A stretch of 64,000 nucleotides of DNA from Microbacterium sp. CBA3102 (GTDB lineage: Bacteria > Actinomycetota > Actinomycetes > Actinomycetales > Microbacteriaceae). Position 1 is the first letter of the stretch. The number at the start of each line of letters is the position of its first letter. The stretch covers positions 1,364,001 through 1,428,000 of the forward strand of contig NZ_CP042412.1 in assembly GCF_007954505.1 (NCBI RefSeq). Direction: 5' to 3'. Made by a program: the position numbers and the translations under genes. Below are positions 41,755 through 51,246 of the stretch, in pieces. The notes beneath the pieces are model-generated. The model did no database searches and was not told the DNA's origin. It was given only the letters and a program-made list of their open reading frames with translations.

Positions 41755-42641
41755 CCGCCACGCAGGCTCTCAGCGTGCCGGAGAAGATCCGGCGTCGTCA
41801 GGTCCGGACCGGGGGCAACGCCGGCATCGGTAGCCGACCCGGTTTCCTCACCTACGGACTCCTGGCCGCGTTCATCATCGGCAGCGTGTATCCGCTGTGG
41901 TGGTCGGTCGTGGTCGCCAGCGGCACGAACGCCACCCGAGGTGAGACGCTGCCGTTGATCCCCGGCGGGAACTTCCTCACCAACGCGGCTCAGGTGTTCG
42001 ATGCGATCCCGTTCTGGCTCGCGCTCGGCAACTCGTTCCTGATCTCGGGCATCATCACGCTCTCGGTCGTCACGTTCTCGACGCTCGCCGGGTACGCCTT
42101 CGCGAAACTGCGCTTCAAAGGTCGCGACGGGCTGATGATCTTCGTGATCGCGACCATGGCGATCCCGACGCAGCTCGGCATCATCCCGCTCTTCATGCTG
42201 ATGCGCGAACTCGGCTGGACCGGAACGATCGGCGCGGTGATCGTGCCGACCCTGGTCACCGCGTTCGGCGTCTTCTTCATGCGCCAGTATCTGGTCGACG
42301 TGATCCCGGACGAGCTGATCGAGGCCGCGCGGATGGACGGGGCGAACCAGTTCCGGACCTTCCTGACCGTGGGCCTCCCGGCGGCGCGACCGGCCATGGC
42401 GATCCTCGGACTCTTCACCTTCATGACCGCGTGGACCGACTACCTGTGGCCGTTGATCGTGCTCTCCCCTCAGAACCCGACCCTGCAGACGGCCCTCAGC
42501 CAGCTGCAGTCGGGGTACTACATCGACTACTCGATCGTGCTCGCCGGCGCGGTGCTCGCGACCCTTCCGCTGCTCGTGCTCTTCGTGGTCGCGGGTCGCC
42601 AGCTGGTCAGTGGCATCATGGCGGGCGCGGTGAAAGGATGA
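41751..42641 (+). CDS. cebG: ABC sugar permease CebG
   Basis: A 296-residue MalG-type permease with six helices. The EAA loop is LIEAARMDGANQFRTFLTVGLPAARPA. TMAIPTQLGIIPLFMLMRELGW is the conserved external region. It pairs with CebF as the membrane pore; the ATPase is absent, as in Streptomyces where MsiK encoded elsewhere energises the importer. Overlaps by ATGA on both sides. Confidence 0.9.
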   Translation: MTATQALSVPEKIRRRQVRTGGNAGIGSRPGFLTYGLLAAFIIGSVYPLWWSVVVASGTNATRGETLPLIPGGNFLTNAAQVFDAIPFWLALGNSFLISGIITLSVVTFSTLAGYAFAKLRFKGRDGLMIFVIATMAIPTQLGIIPLFMLMRELGWTGTIGAVIVPTLVTAFGVFFMRQYLVDVIPDELIEAARMDGANQFRTFLTVGLPAARPAMAILGLFTFMTAWTDYLWPLIVLSPQNPTLQTALSQLQSGYYIDYSIVLAGAVLATLPLLVLFVVAGRQLVSGIMAGAVKG

Positions 42642-44077
42642 CCCGTATGACCCGCTCCTTCCCCGAGAACTTCCTCTTCGGTGCCGCGACGGCGGCGTAC
42701 CAGATCGAGGGGGCCGCGTTCGAGGACGGGCGCACCGCGTCGATCTGGGATGCGTTCGCCCGTGTGCCCGGTGCCGTGATCGGCGCGGAGAACGGCGACG
42801 TGGCCTGCGACCACTACCACCGCTACCCGCAGGACGTCGCGCTCATGAAGGAGCTCGGCCTGCAGACGTACCGGTTCTCGACGTCGTGGTCGCGGGTGCG
42901 GCCGGACGGCGGTGCGGTGAACCCCACCGGGGTCGACTTCTACGAACGACTGGTCGACGAACTCCTCGGCGCCGACATCCTGCCCTGGTTGACGCTGTAC
43001 CACTGGGACATGCCGCAGGCGCTGCAGGAGGGCGGGGGATGGACGAACCGTGACACGGTCGATCGGTTCCTCGACTACGCGGGAACGATGCACGATGCGC
43101 TGGGCGACCGGGTGAACGTGTGGACGACGCTGAACGAGCCGTGGTGCTCGTCGTTCCTCTCCTACACGGCGGGCGAGCACGCGCCGGGTCACACCAGCGT
43201 CGCGGAGGGGCTGCTCGCCGCGCACCATCTGCTCCTCGCGCACGGCAGCACCGTGCAGGAGCTGCGCGGTCGCGATGCGTCGCTCAACCTCGGCATCACG
43301 CTGAACCACACGGTCGCCGATCCCGCCGATCCGCAGAACCCGGCCGACGTCGATGCCGCCCGCCGGGTGGACGGGCAGTTCAACCGCTGGTTCCTCGATC
43401 CGATCTACCGCGGCAGCTATCCGGCCGACATCGTCGAGGACATCCGTGCGGTCGATGCCGAGGCGGTCGCGCGTTTCGAGGCGGCCGTCCACGACGGTGA
43501 CCTCGAGACCATCGCGCAGCGCATCGACACCCAGGGCGTGAACTACTACCACGGCGACTTCGTGTCCGGCACGGCACCGGCCGAGGGGCCGGTCTCCGCG
43601 GAGCCGGACACCGATCGCGTCCGGCGCAGCCCGTATCCGTCCAGCGAGGGCATCCACGCGGTCGAGCGGGGTCTGCCGCGCACCGCGCAGAACTGGGAGG
43701 TGCAGCCCGAGGGCCTCACCCGCGTGCTGCAGCGGATCTGGACCGAATACGCCGAGCCTGCGGGCACCGTGCTCTACATGACCGAGAACGGCGCGGCCTA
43801 TGACGACGTCGTGGTGGTCGAGGGCGACGAGAAGCGTGTGCACGATGCCGACCGCACCGAATTCCTGCGTCTTCACCTCGGCGCGGTGCTCGATGCGGCG
43901 GATGCGGGTGTCGACGTGCGCGGCTACTTCTACTGGTCGCTCTTCGACAACTTCGAGTGGGCGTGGGGCTACGACAAGCGCTTCGGCATCGTCCGTGTCG
44001 ACTACGACACCCAGGAGCGCACGCTCAAGGACTCCGGTCGCGAGTACGCCCGGATCATCGCCGCTCGCGCTCTGTAG
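42638..44077 (+). CDS. bglC: GH1 beta-glucosidase
   Basis: A 479-residue cytosolic family-1 beta-glucosidase. The opening FPENFLFGAATAAYQIEGA is the GH1 N-terminal signature. The acid/base is Glu167 in TLNEPW, the nucleophile Glu383 in YMTENGAAY. The WSLFDNFEWAWGYDKRFGIV aglycone motif is intact. It should hydrolyse imported cellobiose to glucose. ATG 42638 overlaps the cebG stop; a second ATG lies four codons later. Confidence 0.95.
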   Translation: MTRMTRSFPENFLFGAATAAYQIEGAAFEDGRTASIWDAFARVPGAVIGAENGDVACDHYHRYPQDVALMKELGLQTYRFSTSWSRVRPDGGAVNPTGVDFYERLVDELLGADILPWLTLYHWDMPQALQEGGGWTNRDTVDRFLDYAGTMHDALGDRVNVWTTLNEPWCSSFLSYTAGEHAPGHTSVAEGLLAAHHLLLAHGSTVQELRGRDASLNLGITLNHTVADPADPQNPADVDAARRVDGQFNRWFLDPIYRGSYPADIVEDIRAVDAEAVARFEAAVHDGDLETIAQRIDTQGVNYYHGDFVSGTAPAEGPVSAEPDTDRVRRSPYPSSEGIHAVERGLPRTAQNWEVQPEGLTRVLQRIWTEYAEPAGTVLYMTENGAAYDDVVVVEGDEKRVHDADRTEFLRLHLGAVLDAADAGVDVRGYFYWSLFDNFEWAWGYDKRFGIVRVDYDTQERTLKDSGREYARIIAARAL

Positions 44078-44093
44078 TGCGGCCTCCTCCCCG

Positions 44094-44153
44094 TTCGAAT
44101 CGCGTGAATGGCTCGATCCGTTGGTCGAGATGCGACCATTTGCGTGATTCGAA
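44094..44153. repeat. Intergenic palindromic element, TTCGAATCGCG family (D) copy 1
   Basis: The arms TTCGAATCGCGTGAATGG (44094-44111) and CCATTTGCGTGATTCGAA (44136-44153) match at 15 of 18 positions. It lies between bglC and cebR, which are co-oriented. The left 16 bases are identical to the copy at 57934. Confidence 0.82.
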
Positions 44154-44199
44154 GGAAGATGGTCAGCGACAATAGGGCGATGGAAGAGTGCGTACGCTG

Positions 44200-45195
44200 A
44201 TGTCGCCCCGAGCGACCATCGAAGAGGTGGCATCCACCGCCGGAGTATCCCGGTCCACCGTGTCGCGGGTGGTGAACGGATCGACGTCCGTGAGCCCGGA
44301 GGCCCTGGCCGCCGTGCGGGCCGCGATCGACGAGCTGAACTACGTGCCCAACCGTGCGGCACGCTCGCTGGCGTCGAGGCAGACGCACGCGATCGCCCTG
44401 ATCATCCCCGAGGACACGACCCGCTTCTTCGGCGACCCGTTCTTCGCAGCGATCGTCGCCGGCATCACGGGGGCGCTCGGCAGCTCGGACTACCTGCTCA
44501 ACCTGCTGATCGCGAGCGACGATCCCGGTGACAAGATGACCAGTTTCGTGCGCAACGGCGGAGTCGACGGCGCGCTGATCGTCTCGCATCACACGAGCGA
44601 CGCCTTCGTCGATCGGATCGCGGATGCCGTCCCCGTCGTCTTCGGCGGTCGGCCGGTGCGACGCCATGAGGGCGACTACGTGGTCGACGTCGACAACGTC
44701 ACCGGAGCGCGCAACGCCACTCAGCGCCTCATCGACATCGGCCGTACGCGCATCGCGACGATCTCCGGGCCGCTGACGATGGTCGCGTCGGTCGACCGCG
44801 TGCAGGGTTTCCGCGAGGCGCTGAAGGATGCCGGTCTCTCCCCGTATGCGGAGGAGGAGGGGGACTACAGCGAGGCGAGCGGGGCGGACGCCGCTCGACG
44901 GCTTCTCGCGGGCGGGCGCCCCGACGCCATCTTCGTCGCGAGCGACCTGATGGCCCGTGGTGCCTTGACGGCGCTGCGTGCGTCGGGCCTGCGGGTTCCG
45001 GAGGACATCGCCCTGGTGGGCTTCGACGATTCGTCGGTCGCGGTCAGCACGGATCCGCAGCTGACCACGATGCGTCAGCCGATGTACGCGCAGGGCGAGG
45101 CCATGGCCCGGGTCCTGCTGTCGCGTCTCGCGGGCGAGGACCCGCCCACCACGACGATCCTGTCCACCGAGCTCGTGGTGCGCGCCTCGGCCTGA
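44200..45195 (+). CDS. cebR: LacI-family repressor CebR
   Basis: A 331-residue LacI-type regulator with headpiece ATIEEVASTAGVSRSTVSRVVNG, hinge NRAARSLASRQTHAIALI and effector domain. The two TGGGAGCGCTCCCA boxes before cebE and the cebEFG-bglC-cebR order identify it as the CebR counterpart, which releases DNA on binding cellobiose. ATG 44200 is used; a GTG at 44188 would have its Shine-Dalgarno almost touching the start. No CebR box is seen in front of this gene. Confidence 0.87.
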   Translation: MSPRATIEEVASTAGVSRSTVSRVVNGSTSVSPEALAAVRAAIDELNYVPNRAARSLASRQTHAIALIIPEDTTRFFGDPFFAAIVAGITGALGSSDYLLNLLIASDDPGDKMTSFVRNGGVDGALIVSHHTSDAFVDRIADAVPVVFGGRPVRRHEGDYVVDVDNVTGARNATQRLIDIGRTRIATISGPLTMVASVDRVQGFREALKDAGLSPYAEEEGDYSEASGADAARRLLAGGRPDAIFVASDLMARGALTALRASGLRVPEDIALVGFDDSSVAVSTDPQLTTMRQPMYAQGEAMARVLLSRLAGEDPPTTTILSTELVVRASA

Positions 45196-45252
45196 GTCGG
45201 GCGGCACGTGCTCAGAGGCAGGGACACCGCGGAACACGGGAGAGGAAGCCGC

Positions 45253-45939
45253 ATGGCACGTTCTGACGAGCAGTATCGGCAGGCGCGCGAACGTACCAGG
45301 GAGAGCATCCTGCAGGCGGCGATCGCGGCCTTCTCCGAACGCGGAGTCGCCGGGGCCAGCATCGCGGAGATCACCACGCGTGCCGGTGTGGCCCAGGGGC
45401 TCGTCAACTATCACTTCGGCGGCAAGGACCAGCTCATCGCGGCCGTCATCGATCGCTGGTTCGAGACCGTGCTCGGCTTCGCCCGGGTCGAAGGCACGCC
45501 GGACGAGATGCTCGCTGCCGTGATCGACGGGGCGCTCGGGGCGACGGGCTACGCGACACCGCTGGAGCGGGCGGTGCTCGCGATGCAGCAGCAGCCGTCG
45601 ACGCACCGGCTGTTCGCCGAGTCGGAGGTCCGACACGAGGTACGCGTGACGGCAGCGGAGGATGCCATGCGTGAGCTGTTCCGCGCGCGGGGCGCCGAGG
45701 ATCCGGAGCTCGAGGAGATCATGTTCCGCAGCACCCTCGAAGGCGTCTTCGTGAAGTTCGCGGTGTTCGGTGACACGTATCCACTCGAAGACGCGCGACG
45801 CTGGGTCTACCGCCGATACGGACTGCCCGCACTCGCCGCGCCCCTTGCCCCGCCGGTGCGACTGCGGGACGGCCAACGGCGTCCGCGAGCGACCGGAGCG
45901 CTCGAGTCGGGTCCGCACCCGCCCGGGGGCACCGCCTGA
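45253..45939 (+). CDS. TetR-family regulator (BetI-like)
   Basis: A 228-residue TetR regulator: HTH RESILQAAIAAFSERGVAGASIAEITTRAGVAQGLVNYHFGGKDQLIAA in outline, near residues 15-60. The C-terminal ligand domain is followed by an unusual proline- and arginine-rich tail after residue 195. AGAGGAAG precedes the ATG. The target is unknown; neighbours are CebR and the divergent-side GntR gene. Confidence 0.82.
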   Translation: MARSDEQYRQARERTRESILQAAIAAFSERGVAGASIAEITTRAGVAQGLVNYHFGGKDQLIAAVIDRWFETVLGFARVEGTPDEMLAAVIDGALGATGYATPLERAVLAMQQQPSTHRLFAESEVRHEVRVTAAEDAMRELFRARGAEDPELEEIMFRSTLEGVFVKFAVFGDTYPLEDARRWVYRRYGLPALAAPLAPPVRLRDGQRRPRATGALESGPHPPGGTA

Positions 45940-45957
45940 GGCGTGGTGCGGGGTCGC

Positions 45958-46611
45958 TCACTCCAGGCGCATGCGGGCGAAGGCGCCGAGCACCACGCGT
46001 TCCGACTGCACGAGGTAGCGCTCGAGCTCGGTGGCTCCGGCCTGCGGGCCGCGCGCGAGGAACGCGTCGAGCACGGCGCGGTTCTTGCGGACGAAGGGCT
46101 CGTGCAGCGAACGCGGGTCGTCGATCTTGAGGAAGACCAGGCGGAGCTCGGCCGCCAGATCGCGATACGTGCGGGCCAGTCGGGGGCTGTCGGCGAGATC
46201 GACCAGTGCGACGTGGAAGGCCATGTTGGCGCTGCCGACCCGGCGCCAGGCCCGAGGGTCGTCCGCCGCCTCAGCCCGGGCCGCTTCCGCGGACTCGACC
46301 GCGTCCTTCATCCGCTGGACGGCTGGGTGCTCGGGTTCCGACTGCAGCAGCGCGGAGCATTCGATCACGCGACGGGCCCGATAGATGTCGATGACGTCGG
46401 CGATCGACGGGGAGGCGACGGAGACGCCACGGTGCGGGATGTGCTCCAGCAGGCCCTGCTCGGCGAGAGCGCGGAAGGCTTCGCGAAGGGTGTTGCGTGA
46501 GACGTCGAACTGCTCGGCGAGGGCCGACTCGGACAGCCGCGATCCCGGAGCGAAGTCGCCGTCGATGATGCGCTGACGGAGCACATCGGGGAGCATGCCC
46601 TGCTGGTTCAT
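45958..46611 (-). CDS. GntR/FadR (FCD) regulator of the 5-oxoproline operon
   Basis: A 217-residue GntR protein with winged helix LPDVLRQRIIDGDFAPGSRLSESALAEQFDVSRNTLREAFRAL in outline and a C-terminal FCD helical domain with metal-binding histidines. It is divergent from the pxp operon across a dyad at 46700-46718. It probably represses that operon in response to 5-oxoproline or a related acid. Confidence 0.87.
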   Translation of the reverse strand: MNQQGMLPDVLRQRIIDGDFAPGSRLSESALAEQFDVSRNTLREAFRALAEQGLLEHIPHRGVSVASPSIADVIDIYRARRVIECSALLQSEPEHPAVQRMKDAVESAEAARAEAADDPRAWRRVGSANMAFHVALVDLADSPRLARTYRDLAAELRLVFLKIDDPRSLHEPFVRKNRAVLDAFLARGPQAGATELERYLVQSERVVLGAFARMRLE

Positions 46612-46699
46612 GCCTTCATCGTAGGTGGCGCGGGGTTCCGATCGTTCGAGGATCCTCTCCGGAAATCACACGCGGGCAACGTCTTCGTAGCACAGCCGA

Positions 46700-46740
46700 A
46701 ACAATATTGTTGAACAATCAGTGTCTATCCGTTCTACACT
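46700..46740. promoter_or_regulatory. GntR-type operator and pxp promoter
   Basis: Two overlapping perfect palindromes, AACAATATTGTT (46700-46711) and ATTGTTGAACAAT (46706-46718), lie in an A/T-rich patch. TACACT (46735-46740) is a plausible -10 for the transporter gene at 46785. FCD-type GntR regulators bind short ATTGT-like dyads. Confidence 0.65.
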
Positions 46741-46784
46741 GGGGGTCACCCGACACCCACCAACGACGATGGGAATCCCCCTCC

Positions 46785-48062
46785 ATGTCCGAGCAGTCCA
46801 CCGCCTCCCTCTCCCCGGAAGACGAAGTCCGCCTGGCCGCCGTCAAGAAGCGCGCCGGCCGCAGTGCCGTCCTCGGTGCGATCTTCCTCATGGCCACCAG
46901 TGCCATCGGCCCCGGCTTCATCACCCAGACGGCGACGTTCACCGCGACGATGGGGGCGGCGTTCGCCTTCGCCATCCTCGTCTCGATCCTGGTCGACATC
47001 GCCGTGCAACTGAACGTGTGGCGCATGATCACCTCGTCGGGCAAGCGCGCCGGCGAACTCGCCAACAGCGCCATCCCCTTCTCCGGACACGTGATCGCCG
47101 TCCTCGTCGTGATCGGCGGACTCGCGTTCAACATCGGCAACATCGCCGGTGGCGGGCTCGGCATGAACGCGCTCCTCGGCATCGATCCGAAGCTCGGAGG
47201 CGCACTCACCGCAGCGCTGGCGATCATCATCTTCCTGATCAAGAAGGCGGGGCGGGTGATGGATGTCGTCCTGATCGTGCTCGGCCTCGGCATGATCGTG
47301 ATGACCCTGATCGTGGCCTTCATCGCGCAGCCGCCGCTCGGCGAAGCGCTCTCCCAGACCTTCCTCCCGGACGAGCTGAACTTCGCCACCATCACCACGA
47401 TCGTCGGTGGAACGGTCGGCGGCTACATCACCTACTCCGGTGCACACCGCTACCTCGACTCCGGGCATACCGGACCCGAGCGCGCCGGTCCGGTGATGCG
47501 CGCCGCCGCCAACGGCATCCTCGTCACGGGCATCATGCGCTACGTCCTGTTCCTCGCGATCCTCGGCGTCGTGGCCTCCGGTGTCACTCTCGACCTGTCG
47601 AGTCAGGCCGCGAACCCCGCGGGGCAGGCATTCGGCGCGGTGCTCGGCGACGCCGGACTGCGCATCTTCGGCGCGATCTTCTGGGCCGCCGCGATCAGCT
47701 CTGTCATCGGTGCGGCGTACACGTCGGCCACGTTCCTCTCCACCTTCACGAAGAAGCTCAGGGGCGGCTGGCCCTTGCAGCTCGCGACCGTCGCGTTCAT
47801 CGTGGTGTCGCTGGCCGTGTACCTGTCGATCGGCACGGCACCCGCGGCGATCCTCGTCTTCGTGGGCGGTTTCAACGGTCTGATCCTGCCGATCGGCCTC
47901 ACGGTGTTCATGTACATCGGCTGGTTCCGTCGCGATCTGCTCGGCTCGAAGAAGTACCCGATGTGGCTGCTGATCGCCGGTACGCTCGTGACGCTGCTGA
48001 CCTGGTACATGGGGATCGTCTCGGTCGGCCCCATCTTCGCCTTCCTCGGAATCGGAGCGTGA
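46785..48062 (+). CDS. NRAMP-family transporter (YcsG-like)
   Basis: A 425-residue NRAMP-superfamily transporter with about eleven membrane helices. The first-helix motif [20 protein letters not shown] lacks the DPGN metal-binding motif of true Mn/Fe NRAMPs. This matches the YcsG subgroup linked to 5-oxoprolinase genes, suspected to import an organic acid such as 5-oxoproline. It is the first gene of the pxp operon and is followed by pxpA after 4 bp. Confidence 0.85.
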   Translation: MSEQSTASLSPEDEVRLAAVKKRAGRSAVLGAIFLMATSAIGPGFITQTATFTATMGAAFAFAILVSILVDIAVQLNVWRMITSSGKRAGELANSAIPFSGHVIAVLVVIGGLAFNIGNIAGGGLGMNALLGIDPKLGGALTAALAIIIFLIKKAGRVMDVVLIVLGLGMIVMTLIVAFIAQPPLGEALSQTFLPDELNFATITTIVGGTVGGYITYSGAHRYLDSGHTGPERAGPVMRAAANGILVTGIMRYVLFLAILGVVASGVTLDLSSQAANPAGQAFGAVLGDAGLRIFGAIFWAAAISSVIGAAYTSATFLSTFTKKLRGGWPLQLATVAFIVVSLAVYLSIGTAPAAILVFVGGFNGLILPIGLTVFMYIGWFRRDLLGSKKYPMWLLIAGTLVTLLTWYMGIVSVGPIFAFLGIGA

Positions 48063-48066
48063 TCGC

Positions 48067-48831
48067 ATGACCTCGATCGACCTGAACTCGGACCTCGGCG
48101 AGAACGTCGCCGACCGGATCGTTAGCGACGACGCGAGCATGCTCCGCCTCGTCACGAGTGCGAACGTGTCGTGCGGCTTCCACGCCGGCAGTCCGGAGGG
48201 CATCCGGCAGACGCTCGCGGCCGCGGTCCAGGGCGGGGTCGTGGTCGGCGCGCACCCCGGCTACCGTGACTACGAGAACTTCGGACGCACGAAGGTCGAC
48301 ATCGACTCGGCCACGCTCCAGGCGCACGTCGAGTATCAGCTCGGCGCGCTGATGGGGGTCGCCTCCGCGGTCGGCGGACGGGTCGCCTACGTCAAGCCGC
48401 ACGGTGCGCTGTACAACACGATCGCGCGGGACGAGCGTCAGTCGAAGGACGTCGTGGCCGCGATCCGTGCGATCGACCCGAACCTGGTGCTGCTCGGCCT
48501 GTCCGGAGGCGTCGTGCTCGACGTCGCCGAGCGGGCAGGGCTCGCCGTTGCGGCGGAGGCGTTCGCCGACCGCGCCTATCAGCCGGACGGGCAGCTGGTG
48601 TCGCGCACCGAGGAGGGGGCCGTGCTGCACGACCCGGCCGCGGTCGCCGAGCGCATGGTGCGCCTGGCCGCCGACGGCGTGATCCGGGCGATCGACGGCA
48701 CCGATGTGCCCGTGGCCGCGCAGTCGATCTGCGTGCACGGCGACAGCCCCGGCTCGGTGGCGATGGCCGCCGAGACGAAGCGGATGCTGCAGGACGCCGG
48801 CATCACGATCGCCCCGTTCACGGGCGCCTGA
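48067..48831 (+). CDS. pxpA: 5-oxoprolinase subunit PxpA (LamB/YcsF)
   Basis: A 254-residue LamB/YcsF-family protein. [50 protein letters not shown] and KPHGALYN are the family blocks, with metal/active-site Asp and His. PxpA with PxpBC hydrolyses 5-oxoproline to glutamate using ATP. It ends 1 bp before the DUF1445 gene. Confidence 0.95.
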   Translation: MTSIDLNSDLGENVADRIVSDDASMLRLVTSANVSCGFHAGSPEGIRQTLAAAVQGGVVVGAHPGYRDYENFGRTKVDIDSATLQAHVEYQLGALMGVASAVGGRVAYVKPHGALYNTIARDERQSKDVVAAIRAIDPNLVLLGLSGGVVLDVAERAGLAVAAEAFADRAYQPDGQLVSRTEEGAVLHDPAAVAERMVRLAADGVIRAIDGTDVPVAAQSICVHGDSPGSVAMAAETKRMLQDAGITIAPFTGA

Positions 48832-48832
48832 C

Positions 48833-49633
48833 ATGACCGTCCTCGCCACCGCCGATCAGCTCGCCGATGCGCGTGCGGCTCGCGCCGCCATCCGGGCGGG
48901 GCACGCCGAGCCGACCAGCGGCGTCGCGGTGGGGCTGACCCAGGCGAACCTCATCGCGGTGCCGGCCGACTGGGCCTTCGAGACGTTGCTCTTCGCGCAG
49001 CGGAACCCGAAGCCGTGCCCGGTGCTCGAGGTCATCGAACAGGGACAGGTGGAGTCCCGGCTCGCGCCCGGCAGCGACATCCGCACGGACATCGGCCGCT
49101 ATCGCGTCTGGCGCGACGGAGAGCTGGCGGAGGAGGTCTCCGACGCGACCGAGGCCTGGGCGGAGCATCCGGACCTCGTGTCGTTCCTGATCGGATGCAG
49201 CTTCACGTTCGAATCCGGTCTCGTGCAGGCGGGGATCCCGATCCGCCACCAGGAGCTCGGCCGCAACGTGCCGATGTACCGGACAGCGGTGCCGTGCACG
49301 CCGGCGGGACGGCTGAGCGGCGAGATGGTCGTGTCGATGCGGCCGATCGCTGCGGATCGGGTGGCGGATGCCGTGCAGATCTCCGGCCGTACTCCGGCGG
49401 TGCACGGCGCTCCGGTGCACATCGGGGATCCGGCGTCGCTCGGGATCGACGATCTGGCACGCCCCGACTTCGGTGACGCCCCGGAGATCCGTGCCGGCGA
49501 GGTGCCGGTGTTCTGGGCCTGCGGGGTCACCCCGCAGGCCGCGATCATGGCCTCGAAGCCGCCGTTCGCGATCACGCATGCGCCGGGGTACATGTTCCTC
49601 ACCGACGTTCCGGATGCGGAGTACCTCGTCTGA
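48833..49633 (+). CDS. DUF1445 putative hydro-lyase (YcsI-like)
   Basis: A 266-residue protein of the YcsI/D-glutamate-cyclase-like family. The blocks [35 protein letters not shown] and [33 protein letters not shown] are conserved, with Cys residues likely at the active site. In Bacillus ycsI lies with ycsF/ycsG, as here. Mammalian relatives convert D-glutamate to 5-oxoproline, so a role in supplying or isomerising 5-oxoproline is plausible, by inference. Its stop overlaps the next ATG. Confidence 0.85.
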   Translation: MTVLATADQLADARAARAAIRAGHAEPTSGVAVGLTQANLIAVPADWAFETLLFAQRNPKPCPVLEVIEQGQVESRLAPGSDIRTDIGRYRVWRDGELAEEVSDATEAWAEHPDLVSFLIGCSFTFESGLVQAGIPIRHQELGRNVPMYRTAVPCTPAGRLSGEMVVSMRPIAADRVADAVQISGRTPAVHGAPVHIGDPASLGIDDLARPDFGDAPEIRAGEVPVFWACGVTPQAAIMASKPPFAITHAPGYMFLTDVPDAEYLV

Positions 49634-51246
49634 TGCGCATCCTCACGGCATCCGATCATGCTCTGCTCGTCGAGGCGGCCGACCTCGACGAGGCGATGCG
49701 CCTGAACCTCGCGTGGGAGGGAGTGCCCGGGGTGGTCGAGCGCATTCCCGGTGCCCGGACCGTGCTCGTGCGCTTCGATCCGCTGGGGGTCTCCGCCGTC
49801 GAGCTGGCGACCGCGCTCGCGGCCGTGGAGATCGACACCGCGCAGCTCCCGGACGCGGGCGAGGTCGTCGTGCCGGTGCGGTACGACGGCGAAGACCTCG
49901 ACGAAGCGGCGACCCTGCTCAGGGTCTCGACGGAGGAACTGGTGAACCGGCACCTCGCTGCCGATTGGCGGGTCGCGTTCTCGGGCTTCGCCCCCGGATT
50001 CGGCTACGTCGTCAGCAGCGATCCCTTGTTCGACGTGCCGCGCCGATCGTCACCGCGCACGCGCGTGCCCGCCGGATCCGTCGCACTCGCGGGCGCGTTC
50101 ACCGGGGTGTATCCGCGCGAGAGCCCCGGAGGATGGCAGCTGATCGGCCGCACGGACGCCGTGATGTGGGACATCGACCGTGACCCTCCCGCACTCCTGG
50201 CCCCCGGCACCTCCGTGCGGTTCGAGCACGTGCGCGAAGTGGCTCGGCTGGACCTGGGTCGCTCGGACGAATCGGGCCGAAACGGAGACGACGCGGTGCG
50301 CCCTGGGCGTGTCGTGGAGCAACACGCCGAGACGGATGCGGATGCTCTGGGTTTCCGCACAGAGGCGGCGGTCGAAGTGGTCCGCCCGTCGCTGCAGCTG
50401 CTGGTGCAGGATGCCGGGCGTCCGGGTTTCGCGGCACTCGGGGTCTCAGCATCCGGGGCAGCCGACCGCCGGGCCCTGCACGATGCGAACCGCGCGGTGG
50501 GCAACGCGACCGCGGCCGCGGTGCTGGAGAGCGTCGGTGGTGCGGTGCTGCGGTTCCGGGGAGCCGGCGTCGCCGCGGTCACCGGAGCGATCGGTGCGCT
50601 CAGCCTGACCGACGTGGAGGGCGCTGTCCGTTCCGTGGCCCACGGTGTGCCCTTCGCCACGGTCGACGGCGACGAGCTGACCCTCGGCCATCCCGCGCGC
50701 GGACTGCGCTATGTCATCGCCGTCCGCGGTGGACTGGAGGTGGCTGCTGCACTGGGCAGCCGTGCCGCCGACACCCTGGCCGGACTCGGACCCGAGGCGC
50801 TGACCGCGGGCACGGTCGTCCCGGTGGGCGGCGTCGCCTCGCACCCGGTCGAGCCCGACGCCCTGCCCCGCGAGCTGCCGGCCGTGGGCGATCTCGTCGA
50901 GCTCGAGATCACACTCGGTCCCCGCGACGACTGGTTCACGGCCGGAGCGCTCGCGACCCTCACCGCTCAGGAGTGGACGGTGACGCCGCGCTCCGACCGG
51001 GTCGGCATCCGGCTTCATGGCGAGGTGCCCCTGGAACGCGCACGCGGCGGGGAGCTGCCGAGCGAGGGCGCCGTCACCGGTGCGATCCAGGTGCCGCCCG
51101 ACGGACAGCCGGTGCTGTTCCTCCCCGACCACCCCCTCACCGGGGGATACCCGATCATCGGTGCACTCACGGACCGCAGCCTCGACCTCGCAGGTCAGCT
51201 GCCACCGGGCGTGCGCCTTCGCTTCATCGTCAAGGAGACCTCATGA
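49633..51246 (+). CDS. pxpBC: 5-oxoprolinase PxpB-PxpC fusion
   Basis: A 537-residue fusion. Residues 1-200 are PxpB/KipI (ELVNRHLAADWRVAFSGFAPGFGYV, RVPAGSVALAGAFTGVYPRESPGGWQLIGR); residues 245-537 are PxpC/KipA (LQLLVQDAGRPGFAALGVSASGAADRRAL, SEGAVTGAIQVPPDGQPVLFLPDHPLTGGY). The linker of about 40 residues is Gly/Asp/Arg rich. Usually these are two genes; the fusion fixes stoichiometry. It overlaps both neighbours (ATGA-type). Confidence 0.93.
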   Translation: MRILTASDHALLVEAADLDEAMRLNLAWEGVPGVVERIPGARTVLVRFDPLGVSAVELATALAAVEIDTAQLPDAGEVVVPVRYDGEDLDEAATLLRVSTEELVNRHLAADWRVAFSGFAPGFGYVVSSDPLFDVPRRSSPRTRVPAGSVALAGAFTGVYPRESPGGWQLIGRTDAVMWDIDRDPPALLAPGTSVRFEHVREVARLDLGRSDESGRNGDDAVRPGRVVEQHAETDADALGFRTEAAVEVVRPSLQLLVQDAGRPGFAALGVSASGAADRRALHDANRAVGNATAAAVLESVGGAVLRFRGAGVAAVTGAIGALSLTDVEGAVRSVAHGVPFATVDGDELTLGHPARGLRYVIAVRGGLEVAAALGSRAADTLAGLGPEALTAGTVVPVGGVASHPVEPDALPRELPAVGDLVELEITLGPRDDWFTAGALATLTAQEWTVTPRSDRVGIRLHGEVPLERARGGELPSEGAVTGAIQVPPDGQPVLFLPDHPLTGGYPIIGALTDRSLDLAGQLPPGVRLRFIVKETS

